Numbered from the stretch's first letter, positions 15,361 to 24,870 are shown. The stretch: 64,000 bases of DNA from Saccharicrinis sp963677245 (GCA_963677245.1 OY781921.1:3658001-3722000); one strand, 5' to 3'. The notes: generated by a model from the letters alone, not told the origin. A program made the numbers and translations.

Positions 15361-15400
15361 AAATGCCATTCCTGCATAAAAGGAATGGCATTTTTTTATC
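15361..15400 (+). terminator. Rho-independent terminator after the PstS-like gene
   Basis: A perfect 13-bp stem (aaatgccattcct / aggaatggcattt) with a 7-nt loop is followed by T residues. It ends the receiver-porin-PstS-like unit. Confidence 0.9.
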
Positions 15401-15416
15401 ATTAAAAATGTAATTT

Positions 15417-17957
15417 CTACAAATAACTATTTAATAGATTCTTGATGGCTTCGTTGTTATGTAAGCGGAAGTTGTTTTTTACCACTTTACCTTCTTTGTC
15501 TACCAGCACATAATGTGGGATGCCATTCACTTCAAATTGTTCGCAAAGTTTGGTCCATTGTTCCTGCGTAGTTTTATAATGGTCGCCCTTAATATTTGGT
15601 ATCATATTCATGTATGAACCCATTGGAGAACTGGCTGCAGAAATATAAACAAAAGCCACATCCTCTTTAGCCATTTCTTCTTTTAGTGGCGCAATTCTTT
15701 TTATTCCACTGCGACAAGGACCGCACCAGGTAGCCCAAAAATCAACATACACCACTTTGCCTTTGTACTTCGACATGATGGCATCAAAAAGTAAGCTGTC
15801 CGATTCAACCACAGGCATTTCTTTAAGACATCTTTTTGCTATTTCTTTATTGGTTTTAATAGCAGCAATGGTTCTTTTGTTACTTTCTTTAATGTAATTG
15901 CTTATAAAAGGAGTAGTGATACCTTCTGTTAGAAAATCTAAATACTGCTCTGAAAATGGTGAATATTCTGAAATAATCTTCCCACAAAGATCTTGAGCAG
16001 CCATTAAATCGGTCGCCAAACCGTATTCTAAATTTAAAACATCATGAAGACTAGTTGTAACATTAAAGATGCGCTTCTTAATTTTATATGCTTCGTAAAT
16101 ATCATTGTGATTATTTTCAAATGCTTTGATTTGATCAGCAAGATATTTTTTAGTTTGTATTGCTTCTTTTATATCTTCACGTTTTACCAACTGTAGCCAT
16201 TTATCTAGATATTTTTTATCCTCATCCGAAAGCTTAGGGGTGTTTTTTAGTTCTTCGATTACAAGTGCAATATCGGCATCTTTACCATGTTTCTCCCAAG
16301 CTGCGTTCCACTCAATACTATTTTTTCTGAACAACTCCATATGACGCTCCTGAAGATAGAATTCATCTAATTCAGTTGATGCATCTTTAACTTTATTAAG
16401 CTTATCAATGAGTGATTGCTCTTCATTAGTTATGGTTATATCCCTCTCTTTTAAGATTTGGGCTATTTCATAAATGGTTGGATTTGAATAGTATCTCGAT
16501 CTTGTAATATCGGCATATTTTAATCCATTGATAAACGTATCATAGTTGATGGAAACAAGTGCAACAGGGTTATTTATAAGAGCATCATTTACAAATTGGT
16601 AATTCTCGGGTTTATAGGAAGGTATATCAATCCCTAGTTCTCTTTGCTCTCTGGGAATATTGTGTTTTTGGCGGTAGGCATCTTCATAAATCCATTCGTA
16701 TTCAAACTTACTGGATGTGTAACCATATTTAATTCCTAGTTCTGAAATTTGTTTAGCCTTTGGTGAAACATGCAGTACTACTGCTAATGAATCCAATTTT
16801 TTCAGATTTTTATCCATATGAGTTTGTTGAAGATCGATATACGCTTCAACAGACATATTCAAAATTTTATTGATCCTTGTTTCATAGCTAAGGCTGTTGA
16901 AATGGCCAAGTTTTTTGATATCCCGATTGATTAATCCCATTTCGCCCATAAATATAGATTTTCCGGAACCAATGATTTGAATAAGTTCTTTGCCCGGTTC
17001 AAGAAATACGCTACCGTTAAAAACGTTAGATCTTACATAAACAGACTGAGGGTGTAGGATAGGAAGTTTAACCGAAAAGTGACCTTTTTTATCCAGTTTG
17101 CCAGAAAATTCTTCCTGATCACCAGTTAGAATATTATTGACATAAATAGTCAGGTCTTCAAAGCCGTAACGAGGTGAGAAGTTGGTAATATAACCGGAGT
17201 AATCAGCAGAATCAGTGCTAAATTGGATTTCTGTATAAGATTTAGCATTCTCACCAAAATCCCAATGTTGTACTTCTGATGTTGACTGACAAATTGGAAT
17301 TAACAGGTCTTTGGATTCACCAATGCTATAGCTGCCTTTTTTGTTTTGCACCAATAAGTTAAGCTTGCTGTTGTCATTGATAAGTTCAATAGTTCCTTTA
17401 CTATTTTTAAGCGCAACTTGCCCGTATTCCCATTTCTGATCCTTATAAAAAACTTCATTGTCGAAGAAGCAGATTAGCAGATTACCTTTCATCTGGTTTA
17501 ACCAGCTTCCTAATAGGTGAGCAGGAAGAGGAGAGTTGTTTTCTTCCGGATTTAAGCTGATGTCGTAAATAAACCAGTTACCGCCATCATTTCCTTCGCC
17601 AAAATCAATTTTAGAAGTGCTCTCATCCATTTTAGGGAAAATAAGTTTATAACGGGCAATGCCGGATTCAGGTACACTTCCACCTCCGTTTAGTTTAATG
17701 CCCTCAGCGCCTATGGCAAACTTTTTTTTCTGCGTATGAACATCGCAGATGTACGACATATCCGGTACCCAAAATCCTTGACCGGGAAACGATTCATATG
17801 CAAACGATAAGATGGTTGAAGTGTCGGTAAGTTCAATTTGTTCAATACTTAAACCTGCAGCGGCCGAAAAGTTGTACTTTGCTTTAAAGGTTTTGGTTTG
17901 GGCTTGAATACTCAAGCTTAGCATTACCACTAAGGTAATGAGGCTGATTTTTTTCAT
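15417..17957 (-). CDS. TlpA-family secreted thioredoxin-like protein with large N-terminal region
   Basis: An 846-residue protein with a signal peptide (MKKISLITLVVMLSLSIQA). About 700 residues of mostly helical and beta-rich domain follow, then a C-terminal thioredoxin fold with an intact active site WCGPC (C745 and C748) and the cis-proline GIPHYVLVD. TlpA-like proteins act in the periplasm as disulfide reductases for partner proteins. It faces the PstS-like gene convergently and is followed upstream by a second TlpA gene in the same direction, 210 bp away. The specific client is unknown. Confidence 0.85.
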   Translation of the reverse strand: MKKISLITLVVMLSLSIQAQTKTFKAKYNFSAAAGLSIEQIELTDTSTILSFAYESFPGQGFWVPDMSYICDVHTQKKKFAIGAEGIKLNGGGSVPESGIARYKLIFPKMDESTSKIDFGEGNDGGNWFIYDISLNPEENNSPLPAHLLGSWLNQMKGNLLICFFDNEVFYKDQKWEYGQVALKNSKGTIELINDNSKLNLLVQNKKGSYSIGESKDLLIPICQSTSEVQHWDFGENAKSYTEIQFSTDSADYSGYITNFSPRYGFEDLTIYVNNILTGDQEEFSGKLDKKGHFSVKLPILHPQSVYVRSNVFNGSVFLEPGKELIQIIGSGKSIFMGEMGLINRDIKKLGHFNSLSYETRINKILNMSVEAYIDLQQTHMDKNLKKLDSLAVVLHVSPKAKQISELGIKYGYTSSKFEYEWIYEDAYRQKHNIPREQRELGIDIPSYKPENYQFVNDALINNPVALVSINYDTFINGLKYADITRSRYYSNPTIYEIAQILKERDITITNEEQSLIDKLNKVKDASTELDEFYLQERHMELFRKNSIEWNAAWEKHGKDADIALVIEELKNTPKLSDEDKKYLDKWLQLVKREDIKEAIQTKKYLADQIKAFENNHNDIYEAYKIKKRIFNVTTSLHDVLNLEYGLATDLMAAQDLCGKIISEYSPFSEQYLDFLTEGITTPFISNYIKESNKRTIAAIKTNKEIAKRCLKEMPVVESDSLLFDAIMSKYKGKVVYVDFWATWCGPCRSGIKRIAPLKEEMAKEDVAFVYISAASSPMGSYMNMIPNIKGDHYKTTQEQWTKLCEQFEVNGIPHYVLVDKEGKVVKNNFRLHNNEAIKNLLNSYL

Positions 17958-18098
17958 TAGTTGTTTTGTTATAGTTAATTAATAGAATTATGGTATTGAT
18001 TTTTTTGAAATATTAAGAATAAAATTGGGTATTATGGCTTTCAATTGTGCATCACAATTAGGCAAAGGTAGTTTTGACTTATTATTTGGTTAAAAAAA

Positions 18099-18158
18099 GA
18101 GGGTGTGAGTTTTTAAAAGAATATCTATGACAAAGGAACTTTCGTTCTCACAACCCTC
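18099..18158 (-). terminator. Terminator after the 736-residue TlpA gene
   Basis: An imperfect 11-bp stem (gagggtgtgag / ctcacaaccctc, one bulge) encloses a long loop with its own small hairpin (gaac-ttt-cgttc). On the minus strand it is followed by a run of seven T. It separates the two TlpA genes. Confidence 0.7.
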
Positions 18159-18167
18159 ATTTAGTTT

Positions 18168-20378
18168 TTATAATGTACTTAGTTCTTCTGTTGATTTATC
18201 TTCAAACGGAATATTTAAGGCATCCAATAGTGATTTCGGATTTCGGATTAAATAGCCTGGTCGTTCTGCATCTCTCTCCACAATTTTTCCATTTTTGTCA
18301 ATAATGTAATATTCCGGAATACCGTTAAACCAGTATTTATCTCGGATAATGGGTTCCTGATCTTTAGCAATTAGTTTTACGCCTCCCACATTGTTTTCGT
18401 CCATGTATTTTTTTACGCGCTCGGTATTTGCTTCGCAGGCTACATAAATAAACACAATGTCTTTGTCTTTCATTTTTTCTTTTAGTTTGGCCGAGTAGTT
18501 TTCTATCTGGTAACGACATGGTCCGCATCCTGTTCCCCAGAAATCAAGGTAAACTACTTTTCCTCTAAAATCAGATAGCTTTACTTTCTGGCCTTCTAAA
18601 TCATCCAACTCAAAATCGTAAGCCATTTGTCCCGGCGAAACAGTTTGAGCCTTCGCATAGACCGTTTCTATTTTATTCAACAATTTTGTGTTTGGATATT
18701 CTTCCCTGAAATCTGCCATCGTTTTTTGCACCAAATCCCATGAACCTCTTTGAATAATATCTCCTAGACTAATATAATTTAAGTAGTAGGCACTTAAACC
18801 GGAATAAACCAGTTTTGTGTACAACACGCGTTGTTGATAGTGTTTATCCATACCAGAGAACGATATCTGGTTTTCATCTCTAAATTGATCGTATAAATCA
18901 AAATAAACGATTTCTCTGATGGTGTGGTTGTAGTCGGCGGCAAAACTCATTAAGTCGTTATCTGCATGAAAATCTTCTCTAAAATCAGAGTAGCTGTCAT
19001 CAATCTTCAATGGCTCTTTGCCAGCTTCTTTACGGTAGTAGCTTTGCGATCTTGGGAAGTTTTGTTTAGAAGAGTAATTAGTCAGGTAACTATTATATAA
19101 ATGTCCCAGGTATTGTTGAGGAGGAAGTGTGGCTCTGTATTTTTTAATGAAATTAGCCTTCAATGTGTATAATGAATCACAAAGATTTTTAAATTCATCA
19201 GCGTCCAGATTAGCATAAGCCTCTCTTAGTTGATCGTAGTAGTTTCTTGGTTTTAGATTATTTTCTTCTTCAAATAAAAACTGATCGGCTAAAAACTGGT
19301 TTTTCTCGCTTCCTCTGCCCGTCCATTTTATGGTCTCGTCAAAGGCGTCCATATTTAATGTAAGGTACAAATCATCACCCGGAGCTAGTATCATTGGCGT
19401 TACCTCATGATGCCAGAAAGTAAATTCCATTGGCTCGTCGAGATACATTTTAAAAGCAAAAGTTCCATCTTTTTCCGGGTGAATAACAAAGGCTTTTCGT
19501 TTGTATGAACCGGGCAGACTTTCTGTAAAATCAATAGAGATATGTGAGTTAGGATCAAAGTTGGTTAACTTGCCTTTAAAGGTTACGTTGGTTTTGCTAT
19601 AAACGGAATCGTGTATGACATGATTCTCATCTCTGTAATGGGCTGTGTAAGCTTCGTCTACTTCCACAATTGTTTTTACTCTTTCGGTAATCGAAGTCCA
19701 GTTTTCATAAGAAGCGATTACAGAATCTCTTTTACTCCAGTCATATTCCTTTCTTTCGTATATGGATTGATAGGTTTTATCCTGATTGAAATCGTAGCCT
19801 AATTCACTCTTTGGGCTAATCTTGTAAAAAGAAGCGGGTTCAAAAGTAAGTTTATCGGTATTTACGAACTCGTAAATAAGCGATCCATCTTTATTTTTGG
19901 TTTTTAAACTATAATCCTTGTTGGACATTTTGTTTTTACCCAAAAATAAGGTGCCAAAAAAACTGTTTTGAATTCCCATTTTATTTGCGTCAGTGATGGT
20001 GCTGTCACCTTCCACTTTAATACCCTTCTTTAAAACAGTAACAATAAGTTTTTTACCGGTGAATATATTTTCTGCATCAGGAAGAAAAGAGTAGTTAGAT
20101 TGTGTACTTCTCCATTTTTTGCCCATGTTTTTTCTTCGGGCGTAGTTTTGAAATTCAATAAGTTCTATCTGGTACTGGCTGTTGCCGAGAGGAATCACCT
20201 GCCAGCTTTCTTGTTCGTAACGCTCATAAAGGTCGGTTTTGGTTGTATTACCTACAGTTCTAATGATAGAATCATTTTTAAAAGACTGCAGTTCGACAAT
20301 AAAATTTTGCTTTTGTGCAAAGATACTTGTGCCTGTAATAAGGCAACATAAAACTACTAAACGAAATAGAATTTTCAT
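18168..20378 (-). CDS. TlpA-family thioredoxin-like protein, redox-active paralogue of the LytS-type kinase sensor
   Basis: A 736-residue protein with a signal peptide (MKILFRLVVLCCLITGTSIFA). A long periplasmic region is followed by a C-terminal thioredoxin domain with intact CGPC (618-621) and GIPEYYIID. Blocks such as APGDDLYLTLNMDAFDETI, HADNDLMSFAADY, AYDFELDDLEGQKVKLSDFRGK and NPKSLLDAL align in order with the kinase at 6745-9705. That kinase lacks the cysteines and adds a membrane helix and kinase domain. The shared architecture suggests duplication and domain recruitment. The client protein is unknown. Confidence 0.88.
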   Translation of the reverse strand: MKILFRLVVLCCLITGTSIFAQKQNFIVELQSFKNDSIIRTVGNTTKTDLYERYEQESWQVIPLGNSQYQIELIEFQNYARRKNMGKKWRSTQSNYSFLPDAENIFTGKKLIVTVLKKGIKVEGDSTITDANKMGIQNSFFGTLFLGKNKMSNKDYSLKTKNKDGSLIYEFVNTDKLTFEPASFYKISPKSELGYDFNQDKTYQSIYERKEYDWSKRDSVIASYENWTSITERVKTIVEVDEAYTAHYRDENHVIHDSVYSKTNVTFKGKLTNFDPNSHISIDFTESLPGSYKRKAFVIHPEKDGTFAFKMYLDEPMEFTFWHHEVTPMILAPGDDLYLTLNMDAFDETIKWTGRGSEKNQFLADQFLFEEENNLKPRNYYDQLREAYANLDADEFKNLCDSLYTLKANFIKKYRATLPPQQYLGHLYNSYLTNYSSKQNFPRSQSYYRKEAGKEPLKIDDSYSDFREDFHADNDLMSFAADYNHTIREIVYFDLYDQFRDENQISFSGMDKHYQQRVLYTKLVYSGLSAYYLNYISLGDIIQRGSWDLVQKTMADFREEYPNTKLLNKIETVYAKAQTVSPGQMAYDFELDDLEGQKVKLSDFRGKVVYLDFWGTGCGPCRYQIENYSAKLKEKMKDKDIVFIYVACEANTERVKKYMDENNVGGVKLIAKDQEPIIRDKYWFNGIPEYYIIDKNGKIVERDAERPGYLIRNPKSLLDALNIPFEDKSTEELSTL

Positions 20379-20687
20379 TTTTAAAAATTAAAGTTTGGAA
20401 ATTAAAATCTGGGCTAATCCTAAGCTATCACGTAAAGTGAGAGCATTATGAAACTGCCGAAAATACATCAATGGTGAATTGATTAAAAGAGATTTAAATA
20501 AAGGTAAGACAATGTAGGTTGTTGATTTGATTAAATAATTCAACATGTTTTTGGTTTCAGGTTTAATTTGGATATAAATTTAGTATAATAATATTATTTA
20601 CAAAATAAAATTAGGCGCATTTTGCTTAGAGTGTTGAATAGATTCCTCGTTAATCAGAAAAGCTGGAAAAGGGTAAATAAATTCACT

Positions 20688-20839
20688 GCTGAACTACCTT
20701 ACCCCACCGCTGAAGGGCTTCAACTGGATGCTGAACTATATTACTTTGCCGCTGAACAGTATTCCCCGGGCGCTGAATTGCACCACCTGAGCGCTGAAGT
20801 GCTTCACTTACCCGCTGAACTACTTTATTGACCGCTGAA
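20688..20839. repeat. 21-bp tandem array with core GCTGAA and variable 15-bp spacers
   Basis: GCTGAA occurs at 20688, 20709, 20730, 20751, 20772, 20793 and 20814, exactly 21 bp apart, and once more 20 bp later at 20834. The 15 bases between cores differ in every unit. On the plus strand the array reads as heptads containing A-E-L, A-E-G, A-E-Q and A-E-V, but the frame has no good start and breaks at the last unit. The rest of the 20379-21032 gap shows nothing else apart from a small CAGC/GCTG hairpin with T-run near 20852. Confidence 0.85.
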
Positions 20840-21008
20840 CAGTTATTCCGTCAGCTTTAAGCTGTTTTTATTCAATGTAGTTCTGCTCATTATTAATTGG
20901 TGTTTCGAATGGCTGTCAAAACAAAATATAAAGTTTAAAAACACTGTGTCATAGCGCCTCTGTGTTTTATTATTGTTAATTCAAAACCGTTTTATAAGTC
21001 ATTTTCCC

Positions 21009-21016
21009 TACATTTG
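21009..21016 (+). promoter_or_regulatory. Bacteroidota-type -7 box for pdxB
   Basis: TACATTTG matches the TAnnTTTG consensus exactly and lies 17 bp before the pdxB start, implying a very short leader. I see no clear -33 TTTG at the usual spacing. Confidence 0.4.
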
Positions 21017-21032
21017 CACAAATATTTATTCC

Positions 21033-22169
21033 ATGATAAAAATTATTGCTGATGATAAAATACCTTTTCTAAAAGGTGTTTTAGAGCCGTTCGCGGATGT
21101 CAGATATTTACCGGGTGCAAAAACAGGGGCGAGTGATATAAAGGAAGCAGATGCACTGATTACACGCACACGAACCCAATGCAATAAAAGTAATTTAGCC
21201 GACAGTAAGGTTAAAAAAATAGCTACAGCAACCATTGGTTTTGATCATATAGATACAGATTTTTGTAAGGCAAATAACATCGATTGGTCTAACGCACCAG
21301 GATGTAATTCAGGTTCTGTGAAGCAATACCTGGCTTCGGTACTGGCCTTAATGGTAATGCAGCAAAATGTTAGGCTTTCAGAAAAAACCATTGGTATAGT
21401 TGGCGTAGGAAATGTAGGGAAAAAAGTAGCTGATTTAGCCGGAGCAATTGGAATGCGGGTTTTACTGAATGATCCGCCAAGAGCGGAAAAAGAAGGGACC
21501 GAAGGCTTTGTGGAATTAGATGAAGTCATTCAGCATTCAGATATTATTACTTTCCATGTTCCGTTGCAAAGAACAGGGAAGTTTGCCACGCATCATTTAG
21601 CTAATGCATCTATGTTTAGTCAGTGTAAAAAAGGAGTAGGTATAGTTAATACATGTAGGGGCGAAGTGATTGATAATAAAGAGTTGTTGGAAGCTATTCA
21701 AAATGGCACGGTAGCGAATGCTATTTTGGATGTTTGGGAAAACGAACCGGATATCAATCTTCAGTTATTGGATAAGTGTATGGTTGCCACGCCGCATATT
21801 GCAGGTTATTCAGCCGATGGTAAAGCAAATGGTACGGCAGCGAGTGTTCAGGCCATCAGTGAGTATTTCAATTTACCATTAAAAGATTGGTATCCTGATG
21901 ATATTCCGCTTCCTGTGAGGCCGGAAATCCATATTGACGCACAGGGTTTATCGGTGCAGGATGTGTGGGTAAAAGCAGTATGGCATACGTATCCTATTCT
22001 GGAGGATGATGAGCGATTAAGACGAAGTCCGGATACATTTGAAGTATTGCGAGGATCCTATCCTTTACGCAGAGAATTTCAGGCTTATCATGTTCAATTA
22101 AGTAATGGAACTGAGGAAATGAAAGAAATGCTGAACAAAATGGGTTTCTGTCATGTTCAATTAATCTAA
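21033..22169 (+). CDS. pdxB: 4-phosphoerythronate dehydrogenase
   Basis: 378 residues from ATG 21033 (MIKIIADDKIPFLKGVLEPFADVRYLPG); upstream in-frame codons are not family-like. It belongs to the D-2-hydroxyacid dehydrogenases. The NAD-binding GIVGVGNVGKKVADLAGAIGMRVLLNDPPR, catalytic R/E/H context VNTCRGEVIDNKEL and DVWENEPDINLQLLDKCMVATPHIAGYS are all visible, as is the C-terminal PdxB-specific region. It oxidises 4-phosphoerythronate in the DXP-independent arm of pyridoxal-phosphate synthesis. The gene stands alone upstream of gnd. Confidence 0.92.
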   Translation: MIKIIADDKIPFLKGVLEPFADVRYLPGAKTGASDIKEADALITRTRTQCNKSNLADSKVKKIATATIGFDHIDTDFCKANNIDWSNAPGCNSGSVKQYLASVLALMVMQQNVRLSEKTIGIVGVGNVGKKVADLAGAIGMRVLLNDPPRAEKEGTEGFVELDEVIQHSDIITFHVPLQRTGKFATHHLANASMFSQCKKGVGIVNTCRGEVIDNKELLEAIQNGTVANAILDVWENEPDINLQLLDKCMVATPHIAGYSADGKANGTAASVQAISEYFNLPLKDWYPDDIPLPVRPEIHIDAQGLSVQDVWVKAVWHTYPILEDDERLRRSPDTFEVLRGSYPLRREFQAYHVQLSNGTEEMKEMLNKMGFCHVQLI

Positions 22170-22195
22170 AAAATGAATTGATCATATTTTCATAT

Positions 22196-22203
22196 TAACT
22201 TTG
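22196..22203 (+). promoter_or_regulatory. Bacteroidota-type -7 box for gnd
   Basis: TAACTTTG fits TAnnTTTG. It lies in the 137-bp gap after pdxB and would give gnd a leader of roughly 95 nt. A TTG 15 bp upstream is closer than usual for a -33 box. Confidence 0.35.
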
Positions 22204-22306
22204 AAATTGACAAGAATAAACAAATAGCATTAAACGGACTGGTAAATTCAATTTCCAACAGAATTTATATACCGTTACATCTGACCATAGAAAAATAAAT
22301 TAAGCG

Positions 22307-23758
22307 ATGAATAAAAAAGCAGATATAGGATTGATAGGTTTAGCGGTAATGGGCGAAAACCTGGTTCTGAATATGGAAAGTAAAGGCTACACCGTAGCTG
22401 TTTATAATAGAACAACCGAAAAAGTAGACAAGTTTGTTAACGGTCGTGGTGCCGGTAAAAACTTTATAGGAACTCATTCTATTGAGGAGTTAGTGGCTTC
22501 ATTAGAACGTCCTCGTAAGGTAATGATGCTGGTTAAAGCCGGAGGTGCTGTAGATGCCTTGATTGACCAGATTATTCCTCACCTGGAAGAAGGTGATATC
22601 ATTATCGATGGAGGAAATTCTCATTATCCGGATTCTGTTCGTCGTACTAAATATGTAGAAGAAAAAGGATTGCTTTATGTAGGTTCCGGCGTTTCGGGTG
22701 GTGAAGAAGGTGCCTTAACCGGCCCGTCGTTGATGCCTGGAGGATCGGACAAAGCATGGCCTTTTATCAAAGATATTTTCCAGAATATTTCTGCCAAAGT
22801 AGAGAATGATGTGCCTTGCTGCGATTGGGTGGGGCAGGATGGTGCCGGACACTTTGTAAAAATGGTGCACAATGGTATTGAATATGGTGATATGCAGTTG
22901 ATTAGTGAAGCTTATCATATTATGAAAGAATATGTGGGTTTAACGCACGATGAAATGCACGACATATTTGATGAGTGGAATAAGGGAGATTTAGATAGCT
23001 ATTTGATAGAAATTACCCGTGATATTATGGCTTACAAAGAAAATGGTGAGCCTTTGGTAGAAAATATTTTAGATGCCGCAGGACAAAAAGGAACCGGAAA
23101 ATGGACCGGTATAACTGCCCTTGATTTGGGGGTTCCATTGACCTTAATTGGAGAGTCTGTATTTGCGCGTTGTTTATCATCGCAAAAAGCAGAGCGTGTG
23201 GAAGCGGCTAAAGTATTAGGATCACCGATTAAGAAATTTGATGGTGATAAAGCACAATTTATCAAGTATATTAAAGATGCTTTGTTTGCTTCTAAAATTG
23301 TATCCTATGCGCAAGGTTATGTATTGATGCAAGAAGCAGCCAAAGAAAACAACTGGGATTTAAATTACGGTGGTATTGCTTTAATGTGGCGCGGTGGATG
23401 TATTATCCGTTCGGCATTCTTAAGTAAAATTAAAGATGCTTTTGATCAGAATCCAGCTTTACCAAACTTATTGCTAGATCCTTATTTTAAAGATAAAGTA
23501 TCTGAAGCGCTAGAAGGATGGAGACAAGTAGTGGCGCATGCCGTGATGAATGGTATTCCGGTACCTACTTTCTCAAGTGCCTTAAGTTATTTTGATGGTT
23601 ACAGAACCGAAAAATTACCGGCTAACTTATTGCAGGCACAGCGCGATTATTTTGGTGCCCATACCTACGAAAGAGTAGATAAGCCAAGAGGCGAGTATTT
23701 TCACACCAACTGGACAGGTAGAGGTGGCGATACAGCTTCAACTACTTATGATGTGTAG
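22307..23758 (+). CDS. gnd: 6-phosphogluconate dehydrogenase, decarboxylating
   Basis: A 483-residue protein of full family length. It has the NADP-binding GLIGLAVMGENLVLNM with NRTTEKV, the substrate motif IIDGGNSHYPDS, GSGVSGGEEGALTGPSLMPGG, catalytic K in GAGHFVKMVHNGIEYGDMQ, and the C-terminal FHTNWTGRGGDT tail. It makes ribulose 5-phosphate and NADPH in the oxidative pentose phosphate pathway. It is followed by a strong terminator. The usual neighbours zwf and pgl are not in the window. Confidence 0.97.
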   Translation: MNKKADIGLIGLAVMGENLVLNMESKGYTVAVYNRTTEKVDKFVNGRGAGKNFIGTHSIEELVASLERPRKVMMLVKAGGAVDALIDQIIPHLEEGDIIIDGGNSHYPDSVRRTKYVEEKGLLYVGSGVSGGEEGALTGPSLMPGGSDKAWPFIKDIFQNISAKVENDVPCCDWVGQDGAGHFVKMVHNGIEYGDMQLISEAYHIMKEYVGLTHDEMHDIFDEWNKGDLDSYLIEITRDIMAYKENGEPLVENILDAAGQKGTGKWTGITALDLGVPLTLIGESVFARCLSSQKAERVEAAKVLGSPIKKFDGDKAQFIKYIKDALFASKIVSYAQGYVLMQEAAKENNWDLNYGGIALMWRGGCIIRSAFLSKIKDAFDQNPALPNLLLDPYFKDKVSEALEGWRQVVAHAVMNGIPVPTFSSALSYFDGYRTEKLPANLLQAQRDYFGAHTYERVDKPRGEYFHTNWTGRGGDTASTTYDV

Positions 23759-23869
23759 TTTATTTTAGACAAAAGAAATTTAGACGCTATAATATATTGT
23801 TTATCGTGTAAATAAGTCTCATGTCTTTTGTCTCATGTCTATCAATCTATTAGAATTAGATATTATTAC

Positions 23870-23901
23870 AAAGAGCTTTACCCAGGTAGAGCTCTTTTTT
23901 T
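23870..23901 (+). terminator. Rho-independent terminator after gnd
   Basis: The stem AAAGAGCT / AGCTCTTT is extended by TTACC / GGTAG with one wobble and a 2-3-nt loop, followed by a T-run of about seven. It lies 112 bp after the gnd stop. Confidence 0.85.
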
Positions 23902-24034
23902 GTGCTAAAAATACAAGCCCTACGAATTTACTTGGTATTATTTTGTTATCTACCCCTTCGAAATAGCAATAAACTGGAAGTTTTTTAAACATTTTCATAT
24001 ATTGCCCCTATTAAACAACCTAAATGTCTTGCGT

Positions 24035-24283
24035 ATGAGCCAAGTTGATATTCATCCGTTATTGCAGGTAAATGATAAAATCATTGCCGAAGAAATTAAA
24101 AGAGTACTGGAAAATGAAGGCGTTTACAGCCTTATTGTTTCAGACAACCCTGCGTCCTCCTTTTTAAATACGTACATGGGAACCACCGCCATGGATCATA
24201 TGGTTATTGAAGTAAGTGTAGAAGACTACAATAAGGCCGTTAAGGTGGTTGAAAAGCACGGTTACCAGGAGTTGTTGGTGTAA
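24035..24283 (+). CDS. DUF2007-like putative signal-transducing protein
   Basis: An 82-residue protein from ATG 24035 (MSQVDIHPLLQVNDKIIAEEIKRVLENEGVYSL); the frame extends further upstream without a better start. The pattern of an N-terminal helix followed by YSLIVSDNP, and a C-terminal MVIEVSVEDYNKAVKVVEKHGY, resembles the small DUF2007 alpha/beta fold. The molecular role is unknown. It has no operon partners. Confidence 0.6.
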   Translation: MSQVDIHPLLQVNDKIIAEEIKRVLENEGVYSLIVSDNPASSFLNTYMGTTAMDHMVIEVSVEDYNKAVKVVEKHGYQELLV

Positions 24284-24352
24284 ACTGACTACTAAGCCTA
24301 TCTAATTTTGAAGGCTTAAATAGAGTTGACTGGTTTCATAGTGCGTAGGCCT

Positions 24353-24488
24353 GAGCAATAGTACGAGCCAGCGGAGGAGAGAGATCTTCAAGAGGGCACT
24401 TGAGGAGCTTGTGCGCAGGCTTGAATTGAAGATAGATGCGGGTTGAAGTGTTCTATTGCTCTTGATTTTTTCCTTCTTTTTGATCAAG
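24353..24488. repeat. Nested inverted-repeat element, possible MITE-like or structured RNA
   Basis: Outer arms of 12 bp (24353-24364 and 24450-24461, 11 of 12 matching) enclose middle arms ATCTTCAA / TTGAAGAT (24384-24391 and 24426-24433). Inside these are inner arms GCAC / GTGC (24396-24399 and 24411-24414). A second hairpin CTTGAT / ATCAAG follows at 24461-24488 around a T/C-rich loop. The gap from 24284 to 24870 otherwise holds the gene remnant listed separately. Confidence 0.55.
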
Positions 24489-24586
24489 CAAAAAGATGAC
24501 CTGTCTGGTAAGACACTATTCTAATTAAAGATAAAGTGGATATCTTATCAATAAAATGAATACTTAACCCACAGTATAAACACTTT

Positions 24587-24735
24587 TCTAAAATCCATAA
24601 CACACATTATGAAAGCCTTTTATTTTCCGGCTTTGTTACCCGGATAGCATTCGTTTAATTTTCAGAATAATATTTCGACATTATTCAGAACTTTCAAGTC
24701 GTAAAGCTGTACTAATAGTTTGCCTCGTAGAATCA
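24587..24735 (-). pseudogene. Remnant of the TonB-like C-terminal end of an M56/TonB protein
   Basis: Read on the minus strand, the in-frame translation is D-L-K-V-L-N-N-V-E-I-L-F-stop-K-L-N-E, then CYPGNKAGK-stop-KAFIMCVMDF. This lines up residue by residue with the end of the intact protein encoded at 26628-28784 (DQKILDAAEQIVQELNE, then WYPGYKAGKYRAFTMCVKVEF). Two stop codons and a late frame change show it is dead. The upstream part fades out near 24735. It implies a third M56/TonB gene once lay here. Confidence 0.75.
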
Positions 24736-24870
24736 ACTAAAAAAATTAAATTAGCTTAAACTCCTGTGATAATTAAGTTAATTTCTATAGCACGCAACCA
24801 TTTTGTTTTTGTTAAGTCATTTTACAAAAAATATTTATCTTTCGCACTTAATTAACAACTTAACAAAATT

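Noticed and set aside
20622..20839. Plus-strand heptapeptide ORF, or a CRISPR array, at the GCTGAA repeats
   Set aside because: The ORF starts at TTG without context and the last unit breaks frame. For CRISPR the 6-bp core and 15-bp spacers are far too short and no cas genes are present.
24302..24487. Minus-strand 61-codon frame
   Set aside because: It lies wholly within the nested inverted-repeat element and has no protein-like features.
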